From Yoonia sp. (GTDB lineage: Bacteria > Pseudomonadota > Alphaproteobacteria > Rhodobacterales > Rhodobacteraceae): a DNA stretch of 64,000 nt. Made by a program: the position numbers and the translations under genes. This document shows positions 52,114-61,171 of this stretch, one piece after another. The stretch is taken from contig JALQUF010000004.1 in the NCBI GenBank assembly GCA_023263855.1, positions 1-64,000 of the forward strand, read 5' to 3'. Under the pieces are notes generated by a model, which worked only from the letters and a program-made list of their open reading frames with translations, did no database searches and had not been told where the DNA came from. Position 1 is the stretch's first letter. Each line of letters starts with the position of its first letter.

Positions 52114-52396
52114 GTCGCTTGCCTCTTTTTCTGCCTCAATGACCCCGGATTTTTCCGGTGGTCTTATTTTTATAAGCTGACGCTAGCATAAGTTCCGTTT
52201 TCCGAAAATACCCTAAATTCAAAGACTTTCAGGGCGTTCATCGCGCGCTTTGTCCACATATTGTGAGGGCACTTGTCCGGGGCGCAACATAGGTGAAAAT
52301 AGCGGGTCTGAGGTCCGATTGTTGAATGTGCCCAGATGGGGTTTTCATGTGCAGCCTGTGCCTTATATATAACGCCAACCTAACAAGGCGTTTGAT
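52114..52396. other. intergenic region between carboxypeptidase and clpS
   Basis: A 283-bp divergent region holding both promoters. A candidate clpS promoter is TTTTCA (52342-52347), 16 bases, then TATATA (52364-52369). The region near 52140-52190 (CCGGATTTTTCCGG, GCTGACGCTAGC) is AT-rich and probably serves the carboxypeptidase gene. No small ORF or RNA gene is evident. Confidence 0.4.
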
Positions 52397-52738
52397 ATGC
52401 TGGCAGAGTTTTACATGATGGCCGAGAAAAAGGGCGGTGACGACAGCGATGTCGGCATCGCACTTGAGACGAAGCCCAAGACAAAACGACCGCCCATGTA
52501 TAAGGTGCTGATCCTGAATGATGATTTCACCCCTATGGAGTTTGTCGTGCATGTGCTTGAGCGGTTCTTTGGCCTGTCACACGCGCAGGCATTCGAACTG
52601 ATGCTGACGGTCCACAAAAAGGGCCTTGCGGTTGTTGGGGTGTTTAGTCATGAAATTGCTGAAACGAAGGTTGCGCAAGTTATGGACTTTGCACAACGCC
52701 ACCAGCACCCGCTGCAATGCACGATGGAGAAAGAATAG
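52397..52738 (+). CDS. clpS: ATP-dependent Clp protease adaptor ClpS
   Basis: A 113-residue ClpS, which delivers N-degron substrates to ClpAP. The folded core begins [28 protein letters not shown] and continues with [28 protein letters not shown], including the NDD and VHKKG pocket segments. AAGG eight bases before ATG 52397 supports this start; ATGs at 52415 and 52418 are alternatives. Confidence 0.95.
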   Translation: MLAEFYMMAEKKGGDDSDVGIALETKPKTKRPPMYKVLILNDDFTPMEFVVHVLERFFGLSHAQAFELMLTVHKKGLAVVGVFSHEIAETKVAQVMDFAQRHQHPLQCTMEKE

Positions 52739-52761
52739 CGCCTGTCGCTGTTCACCCAAAA

Positions 52762-53730
52762 ATGTCCCAATCCCGCTTAAGCACCGCCCTTGAAGACGGC
52801 CTCATAGCGTTGCCATCAGGCAACATTGCCTTGATGCGCCCGCCCGCAACCTATGATGTGTCTGCCTTGCCGCGTGGTGATCTGCAGATCGTGCATGGGT
52901 TTTTCCCCGACTACGCAGCCTGGCAGGGCGCCGGGTATCCTGTGTCTCAGGATTTGGCCCGCGTTTCCGTAGCCATTGTGGTCGTGCCGCGTGCCAAGGC
53001 ATTGGCCCGCGCGATGGTGGCCGAGGCCTGCGCGAAGGCCGATTTCGTGATTGTCGATGGTCAAAAAACCGATGGTGTCGATAGCCTGTTCAAAGCATGT
53101 CGCAAAATCCTGGGCGATCTGCCCTCGGTGACAAAAGGACATGGACGCATTTTCTGGTTCGCAACGACGGATCAATTTGCGGATTGGGCAGCACCCGCGC
53201 CTGCCAAAGGCCCGCACGGGTATTTCACAGCTGCTGGCGTGTTTTCTGATGGTGCCGTTGATGCAGGGTCTGCCCTGCTGGCCGAGGCTTTGCCTGCAAA
53301 GCTGCCTGCACGGATGGCTGATCTGGGCGCCGGGTGGGGCTATCTTGCGGCCCCTGTTCTGGCGCGCACAGGCGTCAAATCGCTGGATTTGATCGAGGCA
53401 GAGGCGCTATCGCTTGCTTGCGCGCGTTTGAATGTCGATGATCCGCGCGTGTCCTTCCACTGGGCTGATGCGACCCGGCATGAAGCGGCTGCTTACGACG
53501 GTATCGTGATGAACCCGCCGTTCCATACCGGCCGCGCCACTGACCCCAGCTTGGGTCGTGCGTTTATCCAAGCCGCCGCAGGGCTGCTGGCCCCGCACGG
53601 CAAGCTATGGATGGTCGCAAACCGCCACTTGCCTTATGAGGCAACACTGACCGAATGTTTCCGCAATGTGGACACGATCGGTGGTAATGGTGCATTCAAA
53701 GTGTTTCACGCCAACCGGCCGCACCGCTGA
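52762..53730 (+). CDS. RsmC-like class I SAM methyltransferase
   Basis: A 322-residue methyltransferase related to the 16S rRNA m2G methylase RsmC. The N-terminal half is the degenerate domain typical of RsmC. The catalytic half has motif I ADLGAGWGYLAAPVL and the N6/N2-type motif IV NPPFHTG. ATG 52762 (MSQSRLSTALEDGLIALPSG) is preferred over the track start, which overlaps clpS. The exact rRNA target is inferred from family. It ends 20 bases before the SDR gene. Confidence 0.85.
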   Translation: MSQSRLSTALEDGLIALPSGNIALMRPPATYDVSALPRGDLQIVHGFFPDYAAWQGAGYPVSQDLARVSVAIVVVPRAKALARAMVAEACAKADFVIVDGQKTDGVDSLFKACRKILGDLPSVTKGHGRIFWFATTDQFADWAAPAPAKGPHGYFTAAGVFSDGAVDAGSALLAEALPAKLPARMADLGAGWGYLAAPVLARTGVKSLDLIEAEALSLACARLNVDDPRVSFHWADATRHEAAAYDGIVMNPPFHTGRATDPSLGRAFIQAAAGLLAPHGKLWMVANRHLPYEATLTECFRNVDTIGGNGAFKVFHANRPHR

Positions 53731-53750
53731 CGGTCTGAGGGAGAGTTCTG

Positions 53751-54554
53751 ATGTCATTTTCCATTGCCGGAAAGACCGCGATTGTGACAGGCGCTGCCAA
53801 TGGCGTGGGCCTTGCGATCGGGCGGCACTTTGCAAAAATGGGGGCAAATGTCGTATTTGCCGACATGGATGAAAAAACGCTCTGCCATGAAATTGGCGAA
53901 GAGGCGGACAAAGAAGAAAACATCCGCATTTTCGCCGGTGATCTGCGCAAGAAGCTGACGATTGCGAACCTGTTGTCTGCGACGATTGATGCCTTCGAAC
54001 GCGTGGATATTTTGGTCAATGCGTCGCGTCAGGTCATGGAAACGGACCCGCTTGATCCCGATGACAATTCGGTCGAGGAACTGTTGCAGCAAAACGCGAT
54101 GACGGCGTTGCGCGTCAGTCAGGCGGTGGCCCGCCGGATGATCAAGCAAGCCGATGGCGAAACAGGCGAAGCAATCGGCGCGATCGTCAACCTCAGTTCG
54201 ATCGCAGCGCGCCGCACGCATCCTGCTTTGTTGGCCTATTCGGTCAGCTCGGCGGCGTCGGACCAGATGACCCGCTCTTTGGCTGTGTCGCTCGCGCCGC
54301 ATGGTATTCGTGTAAATGCCGTGGCTTTTGGCAGCGTAATGAGCGCGAGCTTGAAGGGATCGCTGAAAGACCATGACAGTGTCCGTGAGGCGATTGTGGA
54401 AAGCACGCCGCTGCACCGCATCGCCAGCCCCGGCGAGGTGTCCGATGCCGTGCAATATCTCGCCTCAGATGCGGCGGCCTTTGTCACAGGTCAGATCATC
54501 ACCGTCGATGGCGGACGGACCTTGATCGATCCAGCGGCAGTGTCCGCACACTGA
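53751..54554 (+). CDS. SDR-family protein lacking the catalytic lysine
   Basis: A 267-residue short-chain dehydrogenase/reductase fold. The cofactor loop TGAANGVG (13-20) and FADMD after beta-2 point to NAD(H). The catalytic Ser is in VNLSS (149-150) and Tyr163 is present. The YxxxK lysine is replaced by Ser167 (AYSVSS, codon TCG), and the usual NNAG is VNAS (89-92). The C-terminal SPGEVSDAVQYLASDAAAFVTGQIITVDGG is normal for the family. It may bind NAD without normal oxidoreductase activity. It lies upstream of hemF, with a small minus-strand gene between. Confidence 0.85.
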   Translation: MSFSIAGKTAIVTGAANGVGLAIGRHFAKMGANVVFADMDEKTLCHEIGEEADKEENIRIFAGDLRKKLTIANLLSATIDAFERVDILVNASRQVMETDPLDPDDNSVEELLQQNAMTALRVSQAVARRMIKQADGETGEAIGAIVNLSSIAARRTHPALLAYSVSSAASDQMTRSLAVSLAPHGIRVNAVAFGSVMSASLKGSLKDHDSVREAIVESTPLHRIASPGEVSDAVQYLASDAAAFVTGQIITVDGGRTLIDPAAVSAH

Positions 54555-54941
54555 TTATTCAGGATAGGTCGCAATACATTGTGCAACGGCCTGATTTGAG
54601 GCCGCTTGCGTCTGGGCAAAACGTTCTTCCAAAGACGCGAGCTTAGCCCGTTCGACGTTCAGGTCGATGGCCACAGGCACAACCGTCGTGAAGGTGCGTG
54701 TTTCATCGCAACGGAACCTAAAAATGTTGCCATCCTCATCACGCCCACGACAGGTCTTTGGGATGGTCCGCACGTCCTGCCGTTCATCCAGTGCATAGCC
54801 CCGCTCCAGATTCCCCCGGACCTCATTGATCAAGCTGCCCAAAACACGCGTGTCACGCGTCACCTCGTTGATGCACTGCTGGCGTGGGGTGGCGCAGGCA
54901 GCCAGAACGACAAGGGGAAGCATCAAAAGGGCGGCGCGCAT
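54555..54941 (-). CDS. small lipoprotein, uncharacterised
   Basis: A 128-residue predicted lipoprotein: leader MRAALLMLPLVVLAAC with the lipobox LAAC (Cys16). The mature part has Cys pairs (TPRQQC, KTCRGRDEDGNIFRFRC) and a C-terminal helical region (ERAKLASLEERFAQTQAASNQ) that may form a coiled coil. GGAGAG precedes the ATG. No family recognised. It converges with the SDR gene. Confidence 0.68.
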   Translation of the reverse strand: MRAALLMLPLVVLAACATPRQQCINEVTRDTRVLGSLINEVRGNLERGYALDERQDVRTIPKTCRGRDEDGNIFRFRCDETRTFTTVVPVAIDLNVERAKLASLEERFAQTQAASNQAVAQCIATYPE

Positions 54942-55040
54942 GGGTCTCTCCGGTTTTCATCTGGATCATCGGTGTACGATCACTATGGTACAGCAACAAA
55001 ATGATATCATGTAATTCACTATTGGGGAAACGGATCAGGA

Positions 55041-55919
55041 ATGTCAGACGGTTTCGAGTCAGAAAAAAACAAAGCATCTTCATGGTTCCGCGCGCTGCGC
55101 GATGAAATCGTCGCGGCTTTTGAAGGCTTGGAAGACAGCTTCCAAGGTGACGGCACCGCTGGCCGCTTTGAAGTGACCGAAACCAAACGGACCTCTGATG
55201 ATGGGTCCGATGCCGGTGGCGGCCTGATGTCTGTGATGCGCGGCGGTCGCGTGTTTGAAAAGGTCGGCGTGAATGTGTCGACTGTCTATGGCCAACTTGG
55301 CGCGTCAGCACAAAAGGCGATGGCGGCCCGTGGTGTACCCGGTATGGCAGATGATCCGCGGTTCTGGGCCTCGGGTATTTCGCTGGTGGCGCATATGCAA
55401 AACCCGCACGCACCTGCCGTTCATATGAACACCCGTATGTTCTGGACGCCGCACGCGTGGTGGTTCGGTGGCGGGTCCGATCTGAACCCCTGCATCGAAT
55501 ATGATGAAGATACAGCGCATTTTCATGCCACACAGAAGGCGCATCTCGACCCGCATGGGACAGACCATTACCCCAAGCTCAAGGCATGGGCGGATGAGTA
55601 TTTCTATATCCCACACCGCAATCGCGCCCGCGGTGTGGGTGGTATCTTTATGGATGACTATTGCACCGGCGATTGGGAGGCGGATTTCACGCTGACCCAG
55701 GATATCGGCAAGGCCTTCCTGCCAGCCTATGTGCCGCTGGTCGAAAAGCGCCGCGATACCGTTTGGACCGATGCTGATAAAGATACGCAATTGGTGCATC
55801 GCGGGCTCTATGCGGAATACAATCTTGTCTACGATCGCGGCACAAAGTTCGGCCTTGCCACAGGCCATGACGCCAATGCGGTCCTGATGAGCCTGCCGCC
55901 GCTGGCCAAATGGGTGTGA
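55041..55919 (+). CDS. hemF: oxygen-dependent coproporphyrinogen III oxidase HemF
   Basis: A 292-residue HemF, converting coproporphyrinogen III to protoporphyrinogen IX using oxygen. Motifs: GGGLMSVMRGGRVFEKVGVN, SLVAHMQNPHAPAVHMNTRMF, WWFGGGSDLNP and RGVGGIFMDDYC. Length is normal. AGGA lies directly upstream. Upstream DNA holds a small palindrome ATGATATCAT (55001-55010) of unknown meaning; no FNR-type TTGAT-N4-ATCAA site was seen. Lies with hemE and hemC. Confidence 0.97.
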   Translation: MSDGFESEKNKASSWFRALRDEIVAAFEGLEDSFQGDGTAGRFEVTETKRTSDDGSDAGGGLMSVMRGGRVFEKVGVNVSTVYGQLGASAQKAMAARGVPGMADDPRFWASGISLVAHMQNPHAPAVHMNTRMFWTPHAWWFGGGSDLNPCIEYDEDTAHFHATQKAHLDPHGTDHYPKLKAWADEYFYIPHRNRARGVGGIFMDDYCTGDWEADFTLTQDIGKAFLPAYVPLVEKRRDTVWTDADKDTQLVHRGLYAEYNLVYDRGTKFGLATGHDANAVLMSLPPLAKWV

Positions 55920-55920
55920 T

Positions 55921-56313
55921 CTAGTCGACCGTGATAAAGCGCGGGCCGTCAATTTCGCGGTCACTTTCGAACTCGGAGGCAAGCGCGCTGTCTTCTCTCA
56001 TTGAGGCAGGCAGGACATTGCCGGCGGCCATCTGTGCCATGGCGATCTGTACCATAAAGGGCGAGATGTCTTGCGGGAGCGCCATCGCGATCAGCTCGTA
56101 GGCCCGTGGGGGTGCGACGGCAACAACCATGCGCGCCGTGCGCATCATGCGTAGCCCCGCCGGATATGTCGTGCCGTCTTTTGCACCCAGTGCTGTCACC
56201 TCTTGTGCCGTTGCGGGGATCAGCAAGAGCCAGGCGCATAGAAAAAGCAGCCCCGCACGCACGGCAGCGCGGAAACCATAGTAGACCAGTCGGAGTGTAA
56301 ACGGGATTTTCAA
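55921..56313 (-). CDS. secreted protein, uncharacterised, 130 aa
   Basis: A 130-residue protein with a hydrophobic N-terminus (AGLLFLCAWLLLIPATAQ) that reads as a signal peptide after a longer basic stretch. The mature part contains ARMVVAVAPPRAYELIAMALPQDISPFMVQIAMAQMAAGN and no Cys. No family recognised. It lies between hemF and hemE on the minus strand, 50 bp upstream of hemE's stop, so it is not in a hem operon. Confidence 0.6.
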   Translation of the reverse strand: MKIPFTLRLVYYGFRAAVRAGLLFLCAWLLLIPATAQEVTALGAKDGTTYPAGLRMMRTARMVVAVAPPRAYELIAMALPQDISPFMVQIAMAQMAAGNVLPASMREDSALASEFESDREIDGPRFITVD

Positions 56314-56362
56314 GGCCTGCTCCTGTCAACACGGCCCACCTTAACTGCCCATTAAGACAAAT

Positions 56363-57397
56363 TTAGGACCCGCGTACCGTATCGATCATCAGTTGCACAT
56401 TCTCAGGATCGGCATCCGGCGTGATGCCATGACCCAAGTTGAAAATGTGTGGTCCGCCAGACAGCGCATCACAAATCCGGCGCGTTTCTGAGACCAGCGC
56501 ATCGCCACCCGTAACCATATGCGATGACTTCAGATTGCCCTGCACGCAGCCATCCTTCTGGACGTTCTCGGCAACCCAAGCTGCATCAACGCCATCGTCA
56601 ACAGCGACACAATCGGCCCCTGTGGCTGCATGCACGCCAATATAGCGGGTGCCCGCACCGCGTGGAAACGCAATCACTGGAATACCGGGGTGCTTTTCTT
56701 TGAGCGCGGCGGTGATCCGCTGCATCGGCTTGATCGAATAGTTGGTGAAGTCGTCACCCTCAAGCGATCCTGCCCAGCTATCGAAAAGTTTGACACATTC
56801 CGCGCCAGCTTCGATCTGCTTGGACAGATAGGCGATTGTGCCCTCGGTCAGACGATTGATGATTCCTTCAAAGACAGGCAGGTTCTCGGCCTTCAGCGCA
56901 TGGGCGGGGCCTTGGTCCGGTGTGCCTTTGCCGGCAATCATGTAGGTTGCCACTGTCCAGGGCGCCCCTGCGAAGCCAATCAGTGTGGTTTGTTTTGGCA
57001 ACTCGCGGGACAGGATTTTCACAGTCTCGTACACGGGGTTCAACGTGTCATGGATCGCTTCGGTCGGCTTGAGCTTTGCCAGCTCATCCGCTGATGTGAT
57101 CGTGGACAAACGCGGCCCTTCACCGGTGACAAACCAAAGGTCGGCCCCCAGCGCCTGAGGCAGCAGCAAAATATCTGCAAACAGAATAGCCGCATCAAAC
57201 CCATAGCGCCGGATTGGCTGCAAAGTGACTTCGGCCGCCAGTTCGGGATTGTAGCACAGTGACAGGAAATCACCGGCTTGCGCGCGTGTGGCTTTATACT
57301 CGGGCAAATAGCGCCCTGCTTGACGCATCATCCAAATCGGAGGGGTCGGAAGCGTTTCACCCGCGAGGGCCCGGAGGATGGTCTTTTGCTGCGCCAT
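56363..57397 (-). CDS. hemE: uroporphyrinogen decarboxylase HemE
   Basis: A 344-residue HemE removing four carboxyl groups from uroporphyrinogen III. The N-terminal signature [16 protein letters not shown] (about 18-33) holds the substrate-binding Arg. [20 protein letters not shown] and [12 protein letters not shown] follow. AAGGA seven bases before ATG 57397 fixes the start; the track adds 44 spurious residues that lie on the opposite strand of hemC's promoter. Divergent from hemC with about 94 bp between starts. Confidence 0.97.
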   Translation of the reverse strand: MAQQKTILRALAGETLPTPPIWMMRQAGRYLPEYKATRAQAGDFLSLCYNPELAAEVTLQPIRRYGFDAAILFADILLLPQALGADLWFVTGEGPRLSTITSADELAKLKPTEAIHDTLNPVYETVKILSRELPKQTTLIGFAGAPWTVATYMIAGKGTPDQGPAHALKAENLPVFEGIINRLTEGTIAYLSKQIEAGAECVKLFDSWAGSLEGDDFTNYSIKPMQRITAALKEKHPGIPVIAFPRGAGTRYIGVHAATGADCVAVDDGVDAAWVAENVQKDGCVQGNLKSSHMVTGGDALVSETRRICDALSGGPHIFNLGHGITPDADPENVQLMIDTVRGS

Positions 57398-57491
57398 GGA
57401 TTGTCCTTTTTTACCGCTACGGTGGTCCCAATTGCAGAAGATTTTGTCAAGGGAGTTGTCAGGCCAGATTGACACGTCTAACAATCCGAGC

Positions 57492-58427
57492 ATGAAACTT
57501 AATTTGCCCTCCCCCGCGTCGCCTTTCAATATCGGAACCCGTGGCTCGCCTTTGGCCCTGGCCCAAGCCTATGAGACCCGTTCGCGGCTGATGGCAGAAT
57601 TCGATTTGCCTGAAGAGGCCTTTGCGATTTGTGTGATCAAGGTGACGGGGGATGCCATTCAGGACCGTCCGTTGAAAGAGATCGGCGGCAAGGGCCTGTT
57701 TACCCGCGAAATTGAAGAGGCACTGCTGGATGGATCAATCGATATCGCAGTACATTCGATGAAGGATATGCCGGTCGAGCAGCCCGGCGGGCTGTTGCTG
57801 GACACCTATCTGCCACGCGAAGACGTGCGCGATGCCTTTGTGTCGCTCAATGCCAAGGGCTTGGATGATCTGGCAAAAGGGGCCACGGTCGGCACATCAT
57901 CGCTGCGCCGCCGGTCACAGCTGCTGGCGCGACGGCCCGATCTGAATATCGTGGAATTCCGCGGCAACGTGCAAACACGGTTGAAGAAACTGGCCGATGG
58001 CGTGGCAGAGGCCACTTTTCTGGCGATGGCGGGTCTGAACCGTCTGGACATGAAAGATGTCCCGCGCACGGCGATTGCGCCTGAGGATATGTTGCCAGCG
58101 GTCGCGCAAGGCGCCATCGGCATCGAACGGCGCAGCGATGACAGCCGCGCAGCCGCGATGCTGGATGCGATCCATGATCACCCCACCGGGCGCAGACTTG
58201 CCGCCGAGCGCTCTTTTCTGGCTGCTCTGGATGGATCATGTGAGACGCCTATCGGCGGGCTTGCAGACCTGGACGGCAACACGATCCGCCTACGCGGCGA
58301 AATCCTGCGCACGGACGGCACCGAGGTCTACGCCGACGATATGACCGGATCTGTGGAAGATGGCCATATGATGGGGCAAGCGATGGCGGCCAAGCTGCTT
58401 GAACAGGCCGGTCCCGACTTCTTCTGA
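57492..58427 (+). CDS. hemC: hydroxymethylbilane synthase (porphobilinogen deaminase) HemC
   Basis: A 311-residue HemC that polymerises four porphobilinogens. [51 protein letters not shown] and [11 protein letters not shown] are diagnostic. The dipyrromethane cofactor attaches to the Cys in [13 protein letters not shown] 57492 is preferred; the track ORF runs through the hemE start. Its stop lies two bases from the end of the convergent FAD oxidase gene. Confidence 0.97.
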   Translation: MKLNLPSPASPFNIGTRGSPLALAQAYETRSRLMAEFDLPEEAFAICVIKVTGDAIQDRPLKEIGGKGLFTREIEEALLDGSIDIAVHSMKDMPVEQPGGLLLDTYLPREDVRDAFVSLNAKGLDDLAKGATVGTSSLRRRSQLLARRPDLNIVEFRGNVQTRLKKLADGVAEATFLAMAGLNRLDMKDVPRTAIAPEDMLPAVAQGAIGIERRSDDSRAAAMLDAIHDHPTGRRLAAERSFLAALDGSCETPIGGLADLDGNTIRLRGEILRTDGTEVYADDMTGSVEDGHMMGQAMAAKLLEQAGPDFF

Positions 58428-58429
58428 TT

Positions 58430-59839
58430 TCAGTCTGGGATCACTTTGCCGGGGTTCAGGATGTTGTTGGGATCAAGCGCCTTCTTGATCGCGCGCATCG
58501 CATCCAAGGCGACCGGATCCTTGCGCCGCTTCATCGTTTCCAGTTTTGATACACCAATTCCGTGTTCGGCACTGAATGAGCCGCCTAACTCCTGCACCAC
58601 ATCCTCAACCGCTTCGGTCAGCGCACCGATCACAGCCGGATCATTGCGGCTGATATAGCTGGTGTGGTGGATATTGCCGTCGCCAAGGTGGGCGACGATT
58701 ACTTCGTCTGCGTCGGGGTCAATGGCTTTGATGCGCGGCGTCAGGGCTTTTTCAAACGCCTCAACCTTGTCCAGTGGGACGGCGACGTCAGTGTTCACAA
58801 AAAACCCGCCAAAGAAGGCCACCTCGCCGGCGTCCTCGCGCCGTTTCCAGATGTCGCGGCGTTGCGTGTCGTTCTGTGCGATCACAGCATCCAGCACAGT
58901 CCCGTCTTCCAACATCGCACCAAGAGTATCTTCAAGCGCGCTCACGACGGGCAGGCTTCCGTCGTCATTTGGCACCGCGTCTTTGGCCTGTGTGGCGGCC
59001 ACTTCGATCATGATATTGACGTCATAGCTTTGGTCAAACGGACCTGCGACACCCGGAAACAGTTGCATATGCTTGTCGATATAGCTGCGGGGCATGTATT
59101 CGAACGCCTCGACCCCGCCGCCTGTTTCGTCCTGCAGTATGTGCAATAGCGAAAGCGCATCAGGCAAAGACTGCACGGCGACCATCGCGGTCGCATAGGC
59201 CTGTGGCTTGGGCCGCAGCTTGAGCACCGCTGCTGTGATAATCCCCAATGTGCCTTCCGCGCCGATGATCAGGTTACGCAGATCAAGGCCAGAGTTGTCT
59301 TTGTGCAACGCGCTCATCAGGTTCATGACCCGCCCGTCAGCCATGACCACTTCCAGCCCCAGACACAGCCCCCGCGTGCTGCCATAGCGCACCACGTTTG
59401 AGCCACCGGCGTTGGTAGACAACAGTCCCCCGATCATCGCTGAACCGCGTGCGCCAAGGGTCAGCGGGAAGATCAGCCCATGTTCTTCAGCCGCATCATG
59501 CAGGTTGGACAGAATCACACCCGCGCCAACTGTCGCCGTGCGCCCGGCCACATTGATGTCAGTGATTTCGTTCAGGCGTTCGACGGATAGCATCAGCGCC
59601 CCTTCCGCAAGGGTTGCCCCGGTCAGGCCAGTCCGGCCAGAGGCGGGCACAACAGGCGTTTTCGTCTCATTTGCGATCTTGAGGATGGCAGAAACCTCTG
59701 CAGTATTCGCAGGACGCAACACAGCAAGCGGGTGCGACGTATAGGCGCCGGTCCAGTCTTTCCCGTAAGGTGCGGCATCAGCGCCTGTCAGGATGCGGTC
59801 TTTGCCAATGGCGGCGGCGATCTGGTCAACGACGGACAT
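58430..59839 (-). CDS. FAD-linked oxidase, GlcD/D-lactate dehydrogenase type
   Basis: A 469-residue single-subunit FAD-linked oxidase/dehydrogenase. The PCMH domain has VVPASGRTGLTGATL near residue 68 and NAGGSNVVRYGSTRG. The cap has VAHLGDGNIHHTSY and FSAEHGIGVSK, with the conserved His pair and Glu for 2-hydroxyacid oxidation. There are no FeS or GlcE partners beside it, unlike glcDEF in this window, so D-lactate or D-2-hydroxyglutarate is more likely than glycolate. GGAG six bases before ATG 59839 sets the start. Confidence 0.9.
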   Translation of the reverse strand: MSVVDQIAAAIGKDRILTGADAAPYGKDWTGAYTSHPLAVLRPANTAEVSAILKIANETKTPVVPASGRTGLTGATLAEGALMLSVERLNEITDINVAGRTATVGAGVILSNLHDAAEEHGLIFPLTLGARGSAMIGGLLSTNAGGSNVVRYGSTRGLCLGLEVVMADGRVMNLMSALHKDNSGLDLRNLIIGAEGTLGIITAAVLKLRPKPQAYATAMVAVQSLPDALSLLHILQDETGGGVEAFEYMPRSYIDKHMQLFPGVAGPFDQSYDVNIMIEVAATQAKDAVPNDDGSLPVVSALEDTLGAMLEDGTVLDAVIAQNDTQRRDIWKRREDAGEVAFFGGFFVNTDVAVPLDKVEAFEKALTPRIKAIDPDADEVIVAHLGDGNIHHTSYISRNDPAVIGALTEAVEDVVQELGGSFSAEHGIGVSKLETMKRRKDPVALDAMRAIKKALDPNNILNPGKVIPD

Positions 59840-59949
59840 ATTTGCTCCATGGGTGATTGTCGCCGCGAAGCTAGCCTCTATTTCCGACATGCGAAAGCAG
59901 CGTAATTTCAAAGCTGGACGAGACGTTTCGCTTGGGTCGGAAAGGGTGG

Positions 59950-60026
<77 letters not shown>

Positions 60027-60096
60027 AATCCACGAGCGTCCGATTACGCAATGGGGACAAGGGTGTCAAACCGATTCTGCGCAAGAAGCGCGTTAA

Positions 60097-60141
60097 AACC
60101 CATCTTACGTGCCGCAACCGTCTGGCATCGCAAGATGGGTT
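60097..60141 (-). terminator. long hairpin terminator after cydAB
   Basis: On the minus strand AACCCATCTTGCGATGCC and GGCACGTAAGATGGGTT pair over about 17 bp with one bulge and one G-U pair, around a 10-nt loop, and TTTT spans the end of the stem. It lies 16 bases past the cydB stop. Confidence 0.8.
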
Positions 60142-60156
60142 CCGGTCCGCCTTGCT

Positions 60157-61167
60157 TTAGTCGTATCGCAACTCGGTCGCTTTGCCGCGGAAGATCACAT
60201 AGGACAGCACCGTATATCCCATGATCGTCGGCAGAACGATGCAAGTCCCGATCAGGATGATGAACAGGCTTTCAGGTGCGCTGGCGGCCTCATAGATCGT
60301 GATCTGTTCGGGCACCACGTAGGGATAGAAACTGTAGGCCATGCCCCCGAATGCCATCACCCAAAGGGCGGTCGCTGCGGCAAAGGGCTGCCAAGAGCGG
60401 CGGTCGTCTGCATATGGCATCTTGCGCAGCATCGCCCACAGCCACAGGACAAGCAGGGCTGAAAGAATCGGCAGTGGTGACAGATAGAGAGCTTCGGGGA
60501 AGCTGAACCATTTGTCGAAGATGCGTGCGCTGACAAAGGGCGTGGCAAGTGAAATCGCACCGATCCCCAGCACCAGCCCCCAAATACCGCCTCTGGCCCA
60601 GGCGACGGCTTTGATTTGTAGCGCATCCGACGTCTTGTGAATGACCCAGGTCGCGCCGATGAAACTGTAGCCGACGGTCAGAAAAACGGCGGTCAACATC
60701 GCGAATGCAAAGTTGATCCAGGTCCATTCCAGCCCCATCACATACATGCCCAGCATGAAACCCTGGCTGAGTGATGTCATCAGTGAGCCTGCAAAGAACG
60801 CGTTGTTCCACAGATGTTTGTGTGGTGCAGGGGCCTTGGCGCGAAACTCAAAAGCCACGCCGCGCAGGATCAATCCGATCAGCATGATGGCCACCGGCAG
60901 GTAGAGTGCTGTCAGAATGGCCCCATGCGCGGACGGGAACGCCACCAGCAACAGTCCGACGGCAAGCACCAGCCACGTTTCATTGGCATCCCAGAACGGG
61001 CCGATTGAGGCAATCATACGGTCCTTTTCTGCGTCATCGGCAAAGGGGAAAAGCACCCCGACGCCCAGATCGAACCCGTCCAAGACCACATAGATCAGGA
61101 TCGATGCACCCATTAGAGCCGCGAAAACAAATGGGAGCCAGATTGTGGGATCACCAAAGTAATACAT
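60157..61167 (-). CDS. cydB: cytochrome bd-type (cyanide-insensitive) oxidase subunit II
   Basis: A 335-residue CydB/CioB, partner of CydA in the quinol oxidase that reduces oxygen without pumping protons. The N-terminus WLPFVFAALMGASILIYVVLDGFDLGVGVLFPF is the family signature, and eight to nine hydrophobic helices follow. ATG 61167 starts four bases after the cydA stop, with GGAG upstream; the track ORF begins inside cydA. No CydX-like small gene follows. Confidence 0.96.
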   Translation of the reverse strand: MYYFGDPTIWLPFVFAALMGASILIYVVLDGFDLGVGVLFPFADDAEKDRMIASIGPFWDANETWLVLAVGLLLVAFPSAHGAILTALYLPVAIMLIGLILRGVAFEFRAKAPAPHKHLWNNAFFAGSLMTSLSQGFMLGMYVMGLEWTWINFAFAMLTAVFLTVGYSFIGATWVIHKTSDALQIKAVAWARGGIWGLVLGIGAISLATPFVSARIFDKWFSFPEALYLSPLPILSALLVLWLWAMLRKMPYADDRRSWQPFAAATALWVMAFGGMAYSFYPYVVPEQITIYEAASAPESLFIILIGTCIVLPTIMGYTVLSYVIFRGKATELRYD

Positions 61168-61171
61168 GCTG

